Source: Shewanella woodyi ATCC 51908 (lineage in GTDB: Bacteria; Pseudomonadota; Gammaproteobacteria; Enterobacterales; Shewanellaceae). From it: 64,000 nt of DNA. The notes below the pieces were generated by a model. It had not been told where the DNA came from. It made no database searches and was given only the letters and a program-made list of their open reading frames with translations. Within the stretch, counting starts at the first letter, position 1, and the number at the start of each line of letters is the position of its first letter. A program made the position numbers and the translations under genes. Positions 18,054 through 27,179 of the stretch are shown piece by piece. The stretch is from assembly GCF_000019525.1 (NCBI RefSeq), contig NC_010506.1:4712001-4776000 (forward strand), read 5' to 3'.

Positions 18054-19496
18054 TTATAGCTCGTCAGCGCTAATTCCTAATACCTTAGCTAGACCTTCAC
18101 CGTATGCCACATCAGCTTTCATACAATTCTGTATGTGTCTTATCTGAATATGTCTATCAGCGCCGCCTACTGAGGCCGCCGTATTAGCAAACAATCTCTG
18201 CTGCTCATCGCTACCCATTAATCTGAATAGGTCACCAGCTTGGCTGTAGTGATCATCATCTTTATGGCTATAAGCATCCGCATCACCATCTATCTGTAGT
18301 GGTGGCTCGCTAAAGTCTGGTTGCTCCTGCCATTGGCTCTGAGTGTTTGGCTCATAGCCTATGGTGCGGCCAGCATTGCCATCGGTACGCATCTGTCCAT
18401 CTCTGTGGTAGGAGTGGAACGGACATTTAGGTGCGTTAACCGGAATATGACTGTGGTTCACCCCTAAACGATAGCGCTGGCTATCACCGTAAGAGAACAG
18501 ACGTCCCTGCAACATCTTATCCGGTGAGAAACCGATACCAGGTACGATAGTTGTTGGGGCAAATGCCGCCTGCTCAACTTCGGCAAAATAGTTATCTGGA
18601 TTACGGTTAAGCTCAAGCTCACCCACCTGAATTAGCGGATAATCTTTATGTGGCCAAACCTTGGTCAGATCAAACGGGTTGAACGGACAATCACCAGCCG
18701 CAGTCTCCTCCATCAACTGGACATAGAGAGTCCATTTAGGAAAATCACCCTTATCGATTGAGTTCAATAGGTCCGCTTGATGACTCTCACGGTCATTAGC
18801 GATGATCTCTGCCGCTTCTTTATCTGACAGATTCTGAATACCTTGCTGAGTTTTAAAATGGAACTTCACCCAGTAGCGCTTATCATCTTTGCTGATAAAG
18901 CTGTATGTATGAGAACCGAAACCATCCATATGACGGTAAGTCTTAGGGATCCCACGATCGCCCATCGTCATTGTGATCTGATGTAGCGCCTCAGGCGATA
19001 GAGTCCAGAAGTCCCAGTTGTTGTTAGCACTGCGCATATTGGTATATGGATCGCGCTTCACCGCATGGTTAAGATCTGGGAACTTAAGTGGATCTTTAAG
19101 GAAGAAAACAGGGGTGTTATTCCCCACGAGATCCCAGTTACCTTGCTCGGTATAGAACTTGATTGCAAAACCGCGGATATCACGCTCAGCATCAGCAGCA
19201 CCACGTTCACCAGCTACCGTCGAGAAGCGAACAAAAACTTCAGTCTCTTTACCTACAGACTCAAATAACTTGGCCTTAGTAAATTCGCTAATATCATGGG
19301 TTACCGTAAAACGGCCGAATGCACCTGAACCTTTAGCATGCATACGACGCTCAGGGATCACTTCGCGGTCAAAATGGGCTAACTTTTCAATAAACCAAGC
19401 GTTCTCAAGTAGCATAGGTCCGCGTTTACCCGCGGTTTTCACATTTTGGTTGTCGGGTACCGGTGCGCCAAACGCAGTGGTCAACTTCTTATCCAT
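18054..19496 (-). CDS. katB: Monofunctional heme catalase (KatB type)
   Basis: 480 residues, the size of small-subunit clade 3 catalases. The distal His lies in [12 protein letters not shown] (His53), and the proximal heme-ligand block [14 protein letters not shown] and the NADPH-site region [20 protein letters not shown] are present. It dismutates hydrogen peroxide in the cytoplasm. In Shewanella oneidensis the corresponding gene lies in a similar neighbourhood (gbpA-like and exeM genes nearby) and is called katB. A short ORF with a good ribosome binding site lies 119 bases upstream on the same strand. Confidence 0.93.
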   Translation of the reverse strand: MDKKLTTAFGAPVPDNQNVKTAGKRGPMLLENAWFIEKLAHFDREVIPERRMHAKGSGAFGRFTVTHDISEFTKAKLFESVGKETEVFVRFSTVAGERGAADAERDIRGFAIKFYTEQGNWDLVGNNTPVFFLKDPLKFPDLNHAVKRDPYTNMRSANNNWDFWTLSPEALHQITMTMGDRGIPKTYRHMDGFGSHTYSFISKDDKRYWVKFHFKTQQGIQNLSDKEAAEIIANDRESHQADLLNSIDKGDFPKWTLYVQLMEETAAGDCPFNPFDLTKVWPHKDYPLIQVGELELNRNPDNYFAEVEQAAFAPTTIVPGIGFSPDKMLQGRLFSYGDSQRYRLGVNHSHIPVNAPKCPFHSYHRDGQMRTDGNAGRTIGYEPNTQSQWQEQPDFSEPPLQIDGDADAYSHKDDDHYSQAGDLFRLMGSDEQQRLFANTAASVGGADRHIQIRHIQNCMKADVAYGEGLAKVLGISADEL

Positions 19497-19614
19497 AATA
19501 AACTCCTAGAACTCACATCAATCATTATAATTAAGTCAGTTATCAGCCTAAAAATCTTTTAAATTCAGTCAGATTAATACATCAGCATGAAAACAAACGG
19601 TTTCACTCGGCACA

Positions 19615-19680
19615 TCAAGAAAGCGAATCTTCACGCTTATCATTAATCCAAGTTTCGATCAGGTCATAAATAGTTGTCAT
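19615..19680 (-). CDS. 21-residue small ORF upstream of catalase
   Basis: ATG at 19680 with AGGAG eight bases upstream, reading MTTIYDLIETWINDKREDS then Leu-Ser and a TGA. The peptide is acidic and amphipathic helix-like, without a transmembrane segment. The gap to the catalase start is 118 bases with no clear terminator, so the two may share a transcript. It could be a genuine small protein or a leader peptide. The spacing and strength of the Shine-Dalgarno are the main evidence. Confidence 0.5.
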   Translation of the reverse strand: MTTIYDLIETWINDKREDSLS

Positions 19681-19884
19681 GGTCACTACTCCTAAAGTTT
19701 CAATTAGCAAGTTATATAAGTAACTATGTCGATGGAGTAATAATAGTAAAAACAACCAAAACAACAAAACGATTAAAACAGATTAAACTAAAAGGATTTT
19801 ACGATTAACAAAGATAAACAAAAGGAGAGCAATGTCTCCCAAGGATTTATCCTTAAACGGTAGGGGTTTTCACCTTTAACTATA

Positions 19885-19898
19885 TTGATCTAAGTCAA
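19885..19898 (-). promoter_or_regulatory. FNR (EtrA)-type box upstream of the small ORF/catalase unit
   Basis: TTGATCTAAGTCAA matches the palindromic consensus TTGAT-N4-ATCAA at nine of ten positions. It lies about 205 bases upstream of the small ORF start and 125 bases from the stop of the neighbouring membrane protein gene. The distance makes the target uncertain. Confidence 0.4.
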
Positions 19899-20020
19899 AA
19901 AAATTATTTTACATCAAGTGATTAGCATTAATTTTTGTACATAAAAGATGGGGGTAAATAGGATAAGAGTTGAATTCAGGCAGTGCCTGAATTCAATAAC
20001 AACAAGTGTTCAACACTGAA

Positions 20021-20263
20021 TTAGCCAGATACAGCCTGCTCCTCTTTATAGAGCTTAACTAGGTAATAAGCATCAATTAACACGATAAAAAAGTTAACTA
20101 GCGCCACTGGGATTGCCCCAATCGCCAAACCATAAGCCACAAACAGAGCTGCGCCGATGAGGTTCCACCAGCGTAACTTTTTAATATTAGACATCATCAA
20201 CGATATTGCGACAACAACCGACGCCAGATATCCAACCCATTCCCAAATGGTTGCGCTATCCAT
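20021..20263 (-). CDS. Small three-helix inner-membrane protein
   Basis: 80 residues from the ATG at 20263, which has GGAG-AG six bases upstream; an in-frame ATG at 20308 would add 15 residues but lacks a ribosome binding site. Three transmembrane helices fill most of the chain, with WNLIGAALFVAYG in the middle, a pattern seen in YgjV-like inner-membrane proteins. Function unknown. Confidence 0.7.
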   Translation of the reverse strand: MDSATIWEWVGYLASVVVAISLMMSNIKKLRWWNLIGAALFVAYGLAIGAIPVALVNFFIVLIDAYYLVKLYKEEQAVSG

Positions 20264-20404
20264 AAGCTCTCCAATACTCCCCAAGGTAATAATGGCCATT
20301 ATGAACAAAATCCCGGCAATGGAACAGTCTATTTAACCTGAAAATAACAATATATTGATAACGAAAATCTAATCATGCATATCATGATTAGATATAAAAT
20401 CTAG

Positions 20405-20698
20405 CGCTTAACGACTGCAGCAGTCATTCTAGCAACTGCAAAAGAGCAGCAGATGCTGCTAACTTGACTCGTTACTCGACAGTGAGTACTACTTATTGTT
20501 AACGCTTAACGACTGCCGCTGTCATTCTAGCAACTGCAAAAGAGCAGCAGATGCTGCTAACTTGACTCATTACTCGACAGTGGGTACTACTTATTGTTAA
20601 CGCTTAACGACTGCCGCTGTCATTCTAGCAACTGCAAAAGAGCAGCAGATGCTGCTAACTTGACTCGTTACTCGACAGTGAGTACTACTTATTGTTAA
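20405..20698. repeat. 98-bp tandem triplication derived from the 3' end of the thioesterase gene
   Basis: Units start at 20405, 20503 and 20601, and the intact gene end forms the fourth register at 20699. Units are nearly identical. Each contains the last nine or so codons of the thioesterase gene with its stop (…MTAAVVKR-stop on the minus strand) followed by a hairpin AGCAGCA-TC-TGCTGCT and CTTTT. The gene's own terminator region has thus been copied three times in tandem. Confidence 0.85.
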
Positions 20699-21132
20699 CG
20701 CTTAACGACTGCCGCTGTCATTCTAGAGATGCAGCACAGCTCACCAGCACTGTTATGGATAAGCACCTCCCAAACCGAACTGCGTTTACCTAAATGGACC
20801 GCTTTTGCTGTCGCTGTTAATGTCCCATTACGTGACGCCTTCAGGTGATTGGCATTAATCTCCTGACCCACACAGTAATACTGCTCAAAGTCGACAGCAA
20901 AGTTAGCGGCGTAGCTGGCAACGGTTTCGGCCAACGCCACATTCGCGCCACCGTGCACAATCCCAAGCGGGTTATGTATTGCAGGGGTCGCAGGCATGGT
21001 GGCTTTCATGTAGTCATCACCAATCTCAGAGATCTTAATTCCCATGGTCTGCATCAAGGTTCCCTTGCCGTGCATTCCTGAGTCCATCTTGGCGCAATCT
21101 TCTAAGCTTACCGGTCTAAACCAAATACTCAT
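20695..21132 (-). CDS. menI: Hotdog-fold acyl-CoA thioesterase (YdiI/MenI-like)
   Basis: 145 residues. The hotdog motif HNPLGIVHGGANVALAETVAS matches E. coli YdiI/MenI closely, with the catalytic Glu in LAET, and the later VGQEINANHLK and HLGKRSSVWE blocks also align. MenI hydrolyses 1,4-dihydroxy-2-naphthoyl-CoA in menaquinone synthesis, a pathway important for Shewanella anaerobic respiration; the related EntH is a proofreading enzyme in siderophore synthesis, and no such cluster is here. Its last codons and terminator are repeated three times downstream. Confidence 0.75.
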   Translation of the reverse strand: MSIWFRPVSLEDCAKMDSGMHGKGTLMQTMGIKISEIGDDYMKATMPATPAIHNPLGIVHGGANVALAETVASYAANFAVDFEQYYCVGQEINANHLKASRNGTLTATAKAVHLGKRSSVWEVLIHNSAGELCCISRMTAAVVKR

Positions 21133-21345
21133 TACTCAACCCTATTGATCAATAATGCCAACAGTCTACTGCTTCAGGGTTAAAGTTTAAACAAGTGTTT
21201 AAGTTAAGAGACACTTTCAATAGAGAAATGACACGAAAGTGTCACTAGGGTGGCTCCCGAGCACTCTTATTTTTGATGCTGATTCATCTAAAAGTGATCG
21301 GCGTTAGGTGAATACTTGGGAGCCGTAGGGTAACCGCAATAACTG

Positions 21346-21376
21346 GGATAAGCTGCCTTTGTGCGGCAGCTTATCC
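21346..21376 (-). terminator. Hairpin after deoD
   Basis: GGATAAGCTGCC / GGCAGCTTATCC, a 12-bp perfect stem with an eight-base loop, 20 bases beyond the stop. No T-tract follows, so it may stabilise the mRNA end rather than terminate by itself. Confidence 0.5.
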
Positions 21377-21395
21377 AGACTAGATTAAGCGAAAA

Positions 21396-22106
21396 TTAAA
21401 GATCTTGGCTTACTGCTTCAAGTGTTAACTTGATCATCTCATTAAGGGTTTGTTGACGCTCTTCAGCCGTTAAATGCAGCCCCTGCCTGATATGATCGGT
21501 CACTGTCATCATCGCCAGTGCATTAGCTCCATACTCAGCAGCCACACCATACAGACCAGCAGCTTCCATCTCGACACCTAAGATGCCGTACTTCTCCATC
21601 AGATCGTAACGCGCTTCATCTGAGCTGTAGAAAAGATCAGAGGAGTAGAGATTGCCTACATGGTAGTTAACCTTAAGTTTGTCCGCCGCATCGGCCGCTT
21701 TTCTTAGTAGGTTAAAGTCAGCAATCATGGCGAAATCTGTGTGTTCAAAGCGAGTGCGATTAATCGCTGAGTCAGTGCTGGCCCCCATGGCCATCACTAC
21801 ATCCATCAACTTAATCTTATCACTCACCGCACCACAGGAGCCGATACGTATGATGTTCTTCACCCCATATTCAGTGATCAACTCTTTCGCGTAGATAGAG
21901 ATAGAGGGAATGCCCATACCAGAACCCATCACAGAGATCTTCTTACCCTGATATTCGCCTGTGTAGCCCAACATGTTGCGCACATCGGTCACCAAGACAG
22001 CATTTTCAAGGAAATTCTCAGCAATATATTTAGCTCTTAGCGGGTCGCCTGGCATTAAAACCGTCGTTGCAAATGCGCCAGCTTCGGCATTGATATGTGG
22101 AGTCAT
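21396..22106 (-). CDS. deoD: Purine nucleoside phosphorylase DeoD
   Basis: 236 residues, the usual length of the hexameric bacterial enzyme. MPGDPLRAK near the N-terminus binds phosphate, and [22 protein letters not shown] and the [10 protein letters not shown] nucleoside-binding block are present, as is TVTDHIRQG near the end. It splits purine nucleosides with phosphate into base and (deoxy)ribose-1-phosphate in the cytoplasm. It lies 61 bases after the nucleoside transporter gene on the same strand, so the two form an uptake-and-cleavage unit. Confidence 0.96.
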   Translation of the reverse strand: MTPHINAEAGAFATTVLMPGDPLRAKYIAENFLENAVLVTDVRNMLGYTGEYQGKKISVMGSGMGIPSISIYAKELITEYGVKNIIRIGSCGAVSDKIKLMDVVMAMGASTDSAINRTRFEHTDFAMIADFNLLRKAADAADKLKVNYHVGNLYSSDLFYSSDEARYDLMEKYGILGVEMEAAGLYGVAAEYGANALAMMTVTDHIRQGLHLTAEERQQTLNEMIKLTLEAVSQDL

Positions 22107-22125
22107 CTTTTTTCCTAAAAGTTAG

Positions 22126-22146
22126 GCGCCGCATCAAGTACGGCGC
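22126..22146 (-). promoter_or_regulatory. Intercistronic hairpin between transporter and deoD
   Basis: GCGCCG, nine-base loop, CGGCGC in the 61-bp gap. There is no T-tract, so it probably affects mRNA processing or stability within the operon. Confidence 0.4.
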
Positions 22147-22167
22147 TTTCAATAAATACGTTATGAA

Positions 22168-23394
22168 TTAACCCGCTAGGCTAAAGAGTAAGCCTGCGAT
22201 AGTACCGCTCATTAAGTTCGCTAACGCCGCAGCGATAAGCGCCTTCATACCGATGGCACTCAAATCATGACGGCGCTCAGGGCAAAGCGCCGCTAAGCCA
22301 CCAATCACCATGGCCAAAGAGCCTATATTGGCAAAGCCACACAGGGTAAAACTGATAATAATCTGCGTCTTTTCTGAGAGTTGATCGGCAACCTTAAGGA
22401 AGTCGATATAGGCAACAAACTCATTAATCACCATTTTCTGGCCAATAAAGGAAGCCGCTTGAATCGCTTCACTCCAAGGCACCCCCATGATCCAAGCCAA
22501 CGGTGCAAGCAGGTAACCTAAGATCATCTGCATAGTTAGTTCGCCATAACCAAACCAGCCACCGATCCCACCAATAATGCCGTTAACCATAGCGATCAAG
22601 GCAACGAAAGCTAACAGTAGCGCCGACACCGAGATAACCTGTTGCATCCCCATCGCCGCCCCACCCGCTGCAGCGTCAAGGACATTAGCAGGTCTGTCAT
22701 CCTGCTCATCCATCACCTTCTTGATATCGTTTTGTGGCTCCTCAGTCTCAGGCCAGATAAGCTTGGCAAACAGTAAACCCGCAGGTGCAGTCATAAAGGC
22801 AGCAGTTAGTACATATTTAACGTCGACGCCCATCTGGATATAGCCAATCATGGTGCCGCCAGCAACAGACGCTAAACCACCTGTCATCACAGCAAATAGT
22901 TCAGAGCGGGTCATGTGCTTAACGAATGGACGCACCATCGAGGGCGCTTCAATAGGACCAACAAAGATGTTGGCAGTCGCAGACAGTGACTCGGCGCGGC
23001 TGGTACCAAGCAGCTTTGATAGGCCACCACCAATCAAGCCTATAATTAACTGCATGATCCCTAAGTAATACAGCACGGCAATCAGGGCGCTGACAAACAC
23101 CACCACAAATAGCACGTTAATCACAAAGATGAAGCCAACACCAAATTTAGCCAGATCGCCAAACAGGAATGATAAACCTTCGTTAGCGTAACCTATTACA
23201 TGCATCACACCGCCAGAGGCGCTGTCCAACATGGATTGCCCCATAGGCACATACATCACAAATGCACCGAAAGCGATCTGGAACGCTAAAGCCCCCAGTA
23301 CCGTGCGCAGATTAATGGCGGTTCGCTTCTCTGAAATCAGCACAGCCAAACCGATCAGGCTGAACATTCCCAACAAACTGATGAAAACTTCCAT
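22168..23394 (-). CDS. Concentrative nucleoside transporter (CNT/NupC family)
   Basis: 408 residues. The CNT layout is clear: N-terminal helices, the gate helices containing VGPIEAPSMVRPFVKHMTRSE, and the C-terminal core with GQKMVINEFVAYIDF and FTLCGFANIGSLAMVIGGL. These are cation-coupled nucleoside importers of the inner membrane. Operon position before deoD supports nucleoside uptake followed by phosphorolysis. Confidence 0.92.
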   Translation of the reverse strand: MEVFISLLGMFSLIGLAVLISEKRTAINLRTVLGALAFQIAFGAFVMYVPMGQSMLDSASGGVMHVIGYANEGLSFLFGDLAKFGVGFIFVINVLFVVVFVSALIAVLYYLGIMQLIIGLIGGGLSKLLGTSRAESLSATANIFVGPIEAPSMVRPFVKHMTRSELFAVMTGGLASVAGGTMIGYIQMGVDVKYVLTAAFMTAPAGLLFAKLIWPETEEPQNDIKKVMDEQDDRPANVLDAAAGGAAMGMQQVISVSALLLAFVALIAMVNGIIGGIGGWFGYGELTMQMILGYLLAPLAWIMGVPWSEAIQAASFIGQKMVINEFVAYIDFLKVADQLSEKTQIIISFTLCGFANIGSLAMVIGGLAALCPERRHDLSAIGMKALIAAALANLMSGTIAGLLFSLAG

Positions 23395-23798
23395 ACATTT
23401 TTTACCGAGGTAACGTTTAGATGTCGGCAGTTTATACAGGCAGAAATTAGCTGCAAGGGATCTGAGTCACTTTGTGAGAGATAAATATTGTTTTTAGGCG
23501 ATTAAACCGACGAATAGCCTTAAGCACCTAAAACCAACCATAAGACTCAAAGTGGGGACAACATTTAGGTAAAGATAAAGACACACAACCCACAATATTA
23601 GGCATAAAAACAAACATTATCGTCAGTTTAACGCGCATTTAATCTGTCATTAATTTTGCTGAACGGACCTACAAATAGATCTAAAAAATACAAAAATGTA
23701 ATTAAATAACACCAAATAAGTCGCCGTTAACCATGAAATGAGGAGTAAACCTCTATTTCTCAACTTTAATTACCCCCAGCGAGTGAATGCTAGCCCTA
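23395..23798. other. Upstream region of the nucleoside operon
   Basis: About 400 AT-rich bases with no ORF or repeat. A TGTGA half-site (about 23474) near the transporter start could be part of a weak CRP site, but the second half does not match. Confidence 0.35.
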
Positions 23799-23832
23799 TA
23801 AAAAACCGTCTTAGGCTTAGCCTAAGACGGTT
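23799..23832 (-). terminator. Intrinsic terminator of exeM
   Basis: AACCGTCTTAGGC / GCCTAAGACGGTT, a 13-bp stem with a TTA-type loop, followed on the minus strand by TTTTTT. Confidence 0.9.
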
Positions 23833-23855
23833 AGTGTGTAACTACCTTGCCTGAA

Positions 23856-26525
23856 TTAACGTGTTTTACGACGTAATCCCAGTAGTGATAACAGAGCCAA
23901 TCCTAAATAACCTAATGAACCACCATCATCTTTAGGTGTTGGCTCAGGTTTAGGTGGAATTGGCGCAGGGTATTCCAGTGCGATGATCACAGGATCGTGA
24001 TCAGAGGAGCTAAAGGCATTCTCAGACTTAGCTAAGTCGCCGGAATACTTACTCGGATACTCAAACAGGTCCGACTCAACCGAGTTGATGTTCCAATCCT
24101 CTATCCCTACCAACTTGTCAGCAACTTGTGTGTTTGCTAACGCGTGATCTAAGTTACCTAGCTCACCGCTATAGCTGTAACCAAAGGTCGCAGGTCCGTG
24201 GGCTTGAGTGTTCAGATTAACCAGTCCATACCCCTTGTCAATCTTACTCCCTTCGCGCTCATAGACTTCACCATTGAGTGTGGTCCATGAAGCGGTCACG
24301 ATCTCACGCTTAGCTGTCGAAGCATCATAATCGGTTAGCACGGCAACCGGATCTTCCATGCCGTAGGCATTCATATCACCGATGACCAACAGGCCGCCTT
24401 CGACATCTTTGAGTGACTCACCCAGAACCTTGGCTGCAGAAACTCGGAACTCGTTACACTTACCTTGGAGATCGGCAGGATCTTTGCTCTCAGAGAACTC
24501 TAACCAATCCTCTAAACAGCCAGAGCCTTTCGATTTAAGGTGGTTCACTACAACGGTTAGCTTCTCATCATGGATCTGGAAAGTTTGCGCTAAGCTGTGA
24601 CGTTGATACTTATCATAGCTTGGGCTCTCCTCCACCGTGCCATTGTTATCTCGAGTGGCAACGCCAGCAACAGAGTGCTGCTCAGGCGTTGCAATGACAA
24701 ATGCGTCCCCAGTAGGTTTTACGGTACTCGGGCGGTACAGCAGGCCGACCGTTATCGCATCGCTGCCGATAAACTCACCCTTGTACTTATCGGCGTCATT
24801 CACCTCAATAAAGGCGTAGGCATCGGCTGCTGGTAACTCGGCATTAATCGCATTGAGCAAGTACTGGATCGAACTATGCTCACTAAAGCCATTGTTCTCT
24901 ATCTCCATCAAACCTATCACATCAGCGTTCATCTCTTTAATCGCATTAACGATTTTAGTCCGCTGAAGCAGGTAATCTTCTAGAGAGTGAGCACCACGAC
25001 CACAGCCTCTGCTGGCATCCGCGTCAGCTTGATCTTTACACATAGGATTTAGCGGGCCACCGATATCGCTGTCACTGGTAAACAGGTTCAACACGTTAAA
25101 GCTGGCAACGCGAATATCACCTTGGGTGGCAACTTCAGGTGACTGAGTACGGTCATTAATGCGGATAAAATCACCTGCTGTGATCTCATTGGTGACCACA
25201 AGACGTGGTGCACCATAGCTATAGCTAACCATCCCCGTCATATTGGTGAGCTGATCGCCAATACGTATATAGCCAGTCTCAGCGTTAAATGTCGGGAAGT
25301 AAGGCACTTCACCATTTTTCGCTTTATAGTCAGACTCAACATACAGCTCATTACCACGGTTGGCCTCTTGTAGCGCAATCGCTTCATCAGAGAGCGGGGC
25401 AAATACCTGAGTTGGCTTCATTAGTGGTGATTTATGGGACAACACCATGTTGTTTCTTCTACCGGCGTAGTCATAGCTAAAGCTACGAGTGACCTTCATG
25501 TCACTGCCAGCATCCAAAACAATGTTCATCCCTTCATAGCGATTAAGGGCATCCCCCAAGGATTCGCCATCGGCAACATAGAAAGCTTCTGGTGCTGGGA
25601 CTTCACCCATCTCACCCACAGCCATCTTCTTGTCTGCCTTGATATCAACCTGAGTCAGGCCGTAGAAGTCCTTCACTTTACCTTGAACACACACCTCAAC
25701 GCCGGGCTGGATCTCCTCAGGCGCTGCTTCGCCTAAGTAAACAAATACACCGTCTGATGTGTAAGGCGAGTTATCCCCTTTGATCTCCTGCAGATAGAAG
25801 CCTTTAAACAGACTCTCACCACGGGCGGTAACCACACCACTGATCGTGACCTCTTCAGCAGACTCGAACTTGCCCTCTTCAATCAGCGGGCTTACACGAC
25901 CTACGCCCTGCACTTCATAGATAGGTGTGATGGTTTCACCAACACAACTAAAGGCTGGTACTTCCGGATCTGTCCCTGTTCCGCCACCAAAGTCACCACT
26001 GCGGGCACCTAAGCCACTAAAAGTGTTCTTTGCCTTTGTGGTCCACTCACTCTCAACATAGGTTGAGCTTGCAGCCGTGACATTAGCATTTCGCTCAGCA
26101 GTGATATCTTTGGCCCAATCACCTGTTGTGCCAACTTCACCAAACAGGTCAACTAAGGTATCGCCTTTTAAGATCCCAACCTTGTCATCGCCATTAAAGT
26201 AGATAGCAGCGCTCTGTGAGTCTACAGCAGCATCTAATACGATAGCGTTATCTTTATGGTTATTGGTGATCACCTTAATGGCATTAGCCCCAAGAGAACC
26301 ACTGAGATCTAAGATTTTTTTAGGAGCTGTTTCGCCCTTTGAGTAGTAAACGAGGGAGTAACCTGTCAGATCAACGGCCGTCGATCCTGAATTGTATATT
26401 TCAACCGCTTTGCTATAACCGGAACCTTCAACATATTCGCTAATAAGTACATCAGCATTGGCCACAGCAGGCAAAGCAGCGGCTATTGACAGTGCAAGCA
26501 CTGACAATTTTTTAACATTATCCAT
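23856..26525 (-). CDS. exeM: ExeM-type extracellular endonuclease with GlyGly-CTERM tail
   Basis: 889 residues from the ATG at 26525, which puts the signal peptide (MDNVKKLSVLALSIAAALP...ANA) at the N-terminus; the frame extends to 26558. After the signal comes a lamin-tail domain (LISEYVEGSGYSKAVEIYN), an OB-like middle part, and an endonuclease/exonuclease/phosphatase domain (VASFNVLNLF, DVIGLMEIENNG, VVNHLKSKGSG, VIGDMNAYG, SSDHDPVI). The C-terminus is GGSLGYLGLALLSLLGLRR, a GlyGly-CTERM sorting signal processed by rhombosortase. Such enzymes degrade extracellular DNA and affect biofilm turnover. Confidence 0.93.
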   Translation of the reverse strand: MDNVKKLSVLALSIAAALPAVANADVLISEYVEGSGYSKAVEIYNSGSTAVDLTGYSLVYYSKGETAPKKILDLSGSLGANAIKVITNNHKDNAIVLDAAVDSQSAAIYFNGDDKVGILKGDTLVDLFGEVGTTGDWAKDITAERNANVTAASSTYVESEWTTKAKNTFSGLGARSGDFGGGTGTDPEVPAFSCVGETITPIYEVQGVGRVSPLIEEGKFESAEEVTISGVVTARGESLFKGFYLQEIKGDNSPYTSDGVFVYLGEAAPEEIQPGVEVCVQGKVKDFYGLTQVDIKADKKMAVGEMGEVPAPEAFYVADGESLGDALNRYEGMNIVLDAGSDMKVTRSFSYDYAGRRNNMVLSHKSPLMKPTQVFAPLSDEAIALQEANRGNELYVESDYKAKNGEVPYFPTFNAETGYIRIGDQLTNMTGMVSYSYGAPRLVVTNEITAGDFIRINDRTQSPEVATQGDIRVASFNVLNLFTSDSDIGGPLNPMCKDQADADASRGCGRGAHSLEDYLLQRTKIVNAIKEMNADVIGLMEIENNGFSEHSSIQYLLNAINAELPAADAYAFIEVNDADKYKGEFIGSDAITVGLLYRPSTVKPTGDAFVIATPEQHSVAGVATRDNNGTVEESPSYDKYQRHSLAQTFQIHDEKLTVVVNHLKSKGSGCLEDWLEFSESKDPADLQGKCNEFRVSAAKVLGESLKDVEGGLLVIGDMNAYGMEDPVAVLTDYDASTAKREIVTASWTTLNGEVYEREGSKIDKGYGLVNLNTQAHGPATFGYSYSGELGNLDHALANTQVADKLVGIEDWNINSVESDLFEYPSKYSGDLAKSENAFSSSDHDPVIIALEYPAPIPPKPEPTPKDDGGSLGYLGLALLSLLGLRRKTR

Positions 26526-26551
26526 TTTTTTCAACCCCATTATTATTTTTG

Positions 26552-26817
26552 ATACCAATCAGAATAAAGAGGTGATCGCTCAGCGAATGTTTAGCGCTTT
26601 TGAGGCAAGGCAACGAGTGAAGAACATAGTTGCTCTACGTTTAAGCTCGTTAACGCAGCATCGGATGCGCTAAGGCTCGCCTGTTAGGAGTATTTTTGGC
26701 TGCCTACTTCTGCGTTGAATGAACTCACAAGGGAATAACCATTCCATCGTCCATTCGCCTTGAATTAGTTTGCCCAAAAGTACTCTGAGTAGATCACTTT
26801 CTTATCCTGGTTGGTAT
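26552..26817. mobile_element. MITE-like element with 26-bp imperfect terminal inverted repeats
   Basis: The left end ATACCAATCAGAATAA and the right end (reverse complement ATACCAACCAGGATAA) are inverted repeats that extend imperfectly to 26 bp, ending in GTGATC. The 266-bp body encodes no transposase. It sits 26 bases upstream of the exeM start, so exeM is transcribed either through it or from a promoter inside it. Only this complete copy is in the window. Confidence 0.6.
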
Positions 26818-27141
26818 AAGTCCGCTAATTTTTATTAACGTGCGCGACAATTGTCACAGAGTTTTGTGACAAAAAAAAGATGAACCAGTCACATTTTGAG
26901 CAGTAAGCATTTGTTATAAAAAGAAAAAACAAGCAGCATTAATCAGCTGTAAGAACAGGTCAAACCAGAAATATTTTAAGCCTTAAAGAATCATCAACTT
27001 AAGCCAGAACACCAACTTACAGAGGCTGGAGAATAAACCATCAAATAAGGGATAGCTTAATTTATAAAAACTGAATTTGATTGTTTTATATTTATATAAG
27101 AGGAAGTATTGGAGATAAGGTATTAGAGCGAAACTAGATAA
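26818..27141. other. Intergenic stretch between the MITE and the LuxR gene
   Basis: About 320 AT-rich bases. This may hold the original exeM promoter, displaced by the element. No ORF or RNA gene recognised. Confidence 0.35.
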
Positions 27142-27165
27142 TAAAAAACGGCGTTATCGCCGTTT
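27142..27165 (-). terminator. Intrinsic terminator of the LuxR-type gene
   Basis: AACGGCG, loop ATAA, CGCCGTT followed on the minus strand by a T-run; 15 bases beyond the stop. Confidence 0.8.
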
Positions 27166-27179
27166 ATTATTTTAAAACT

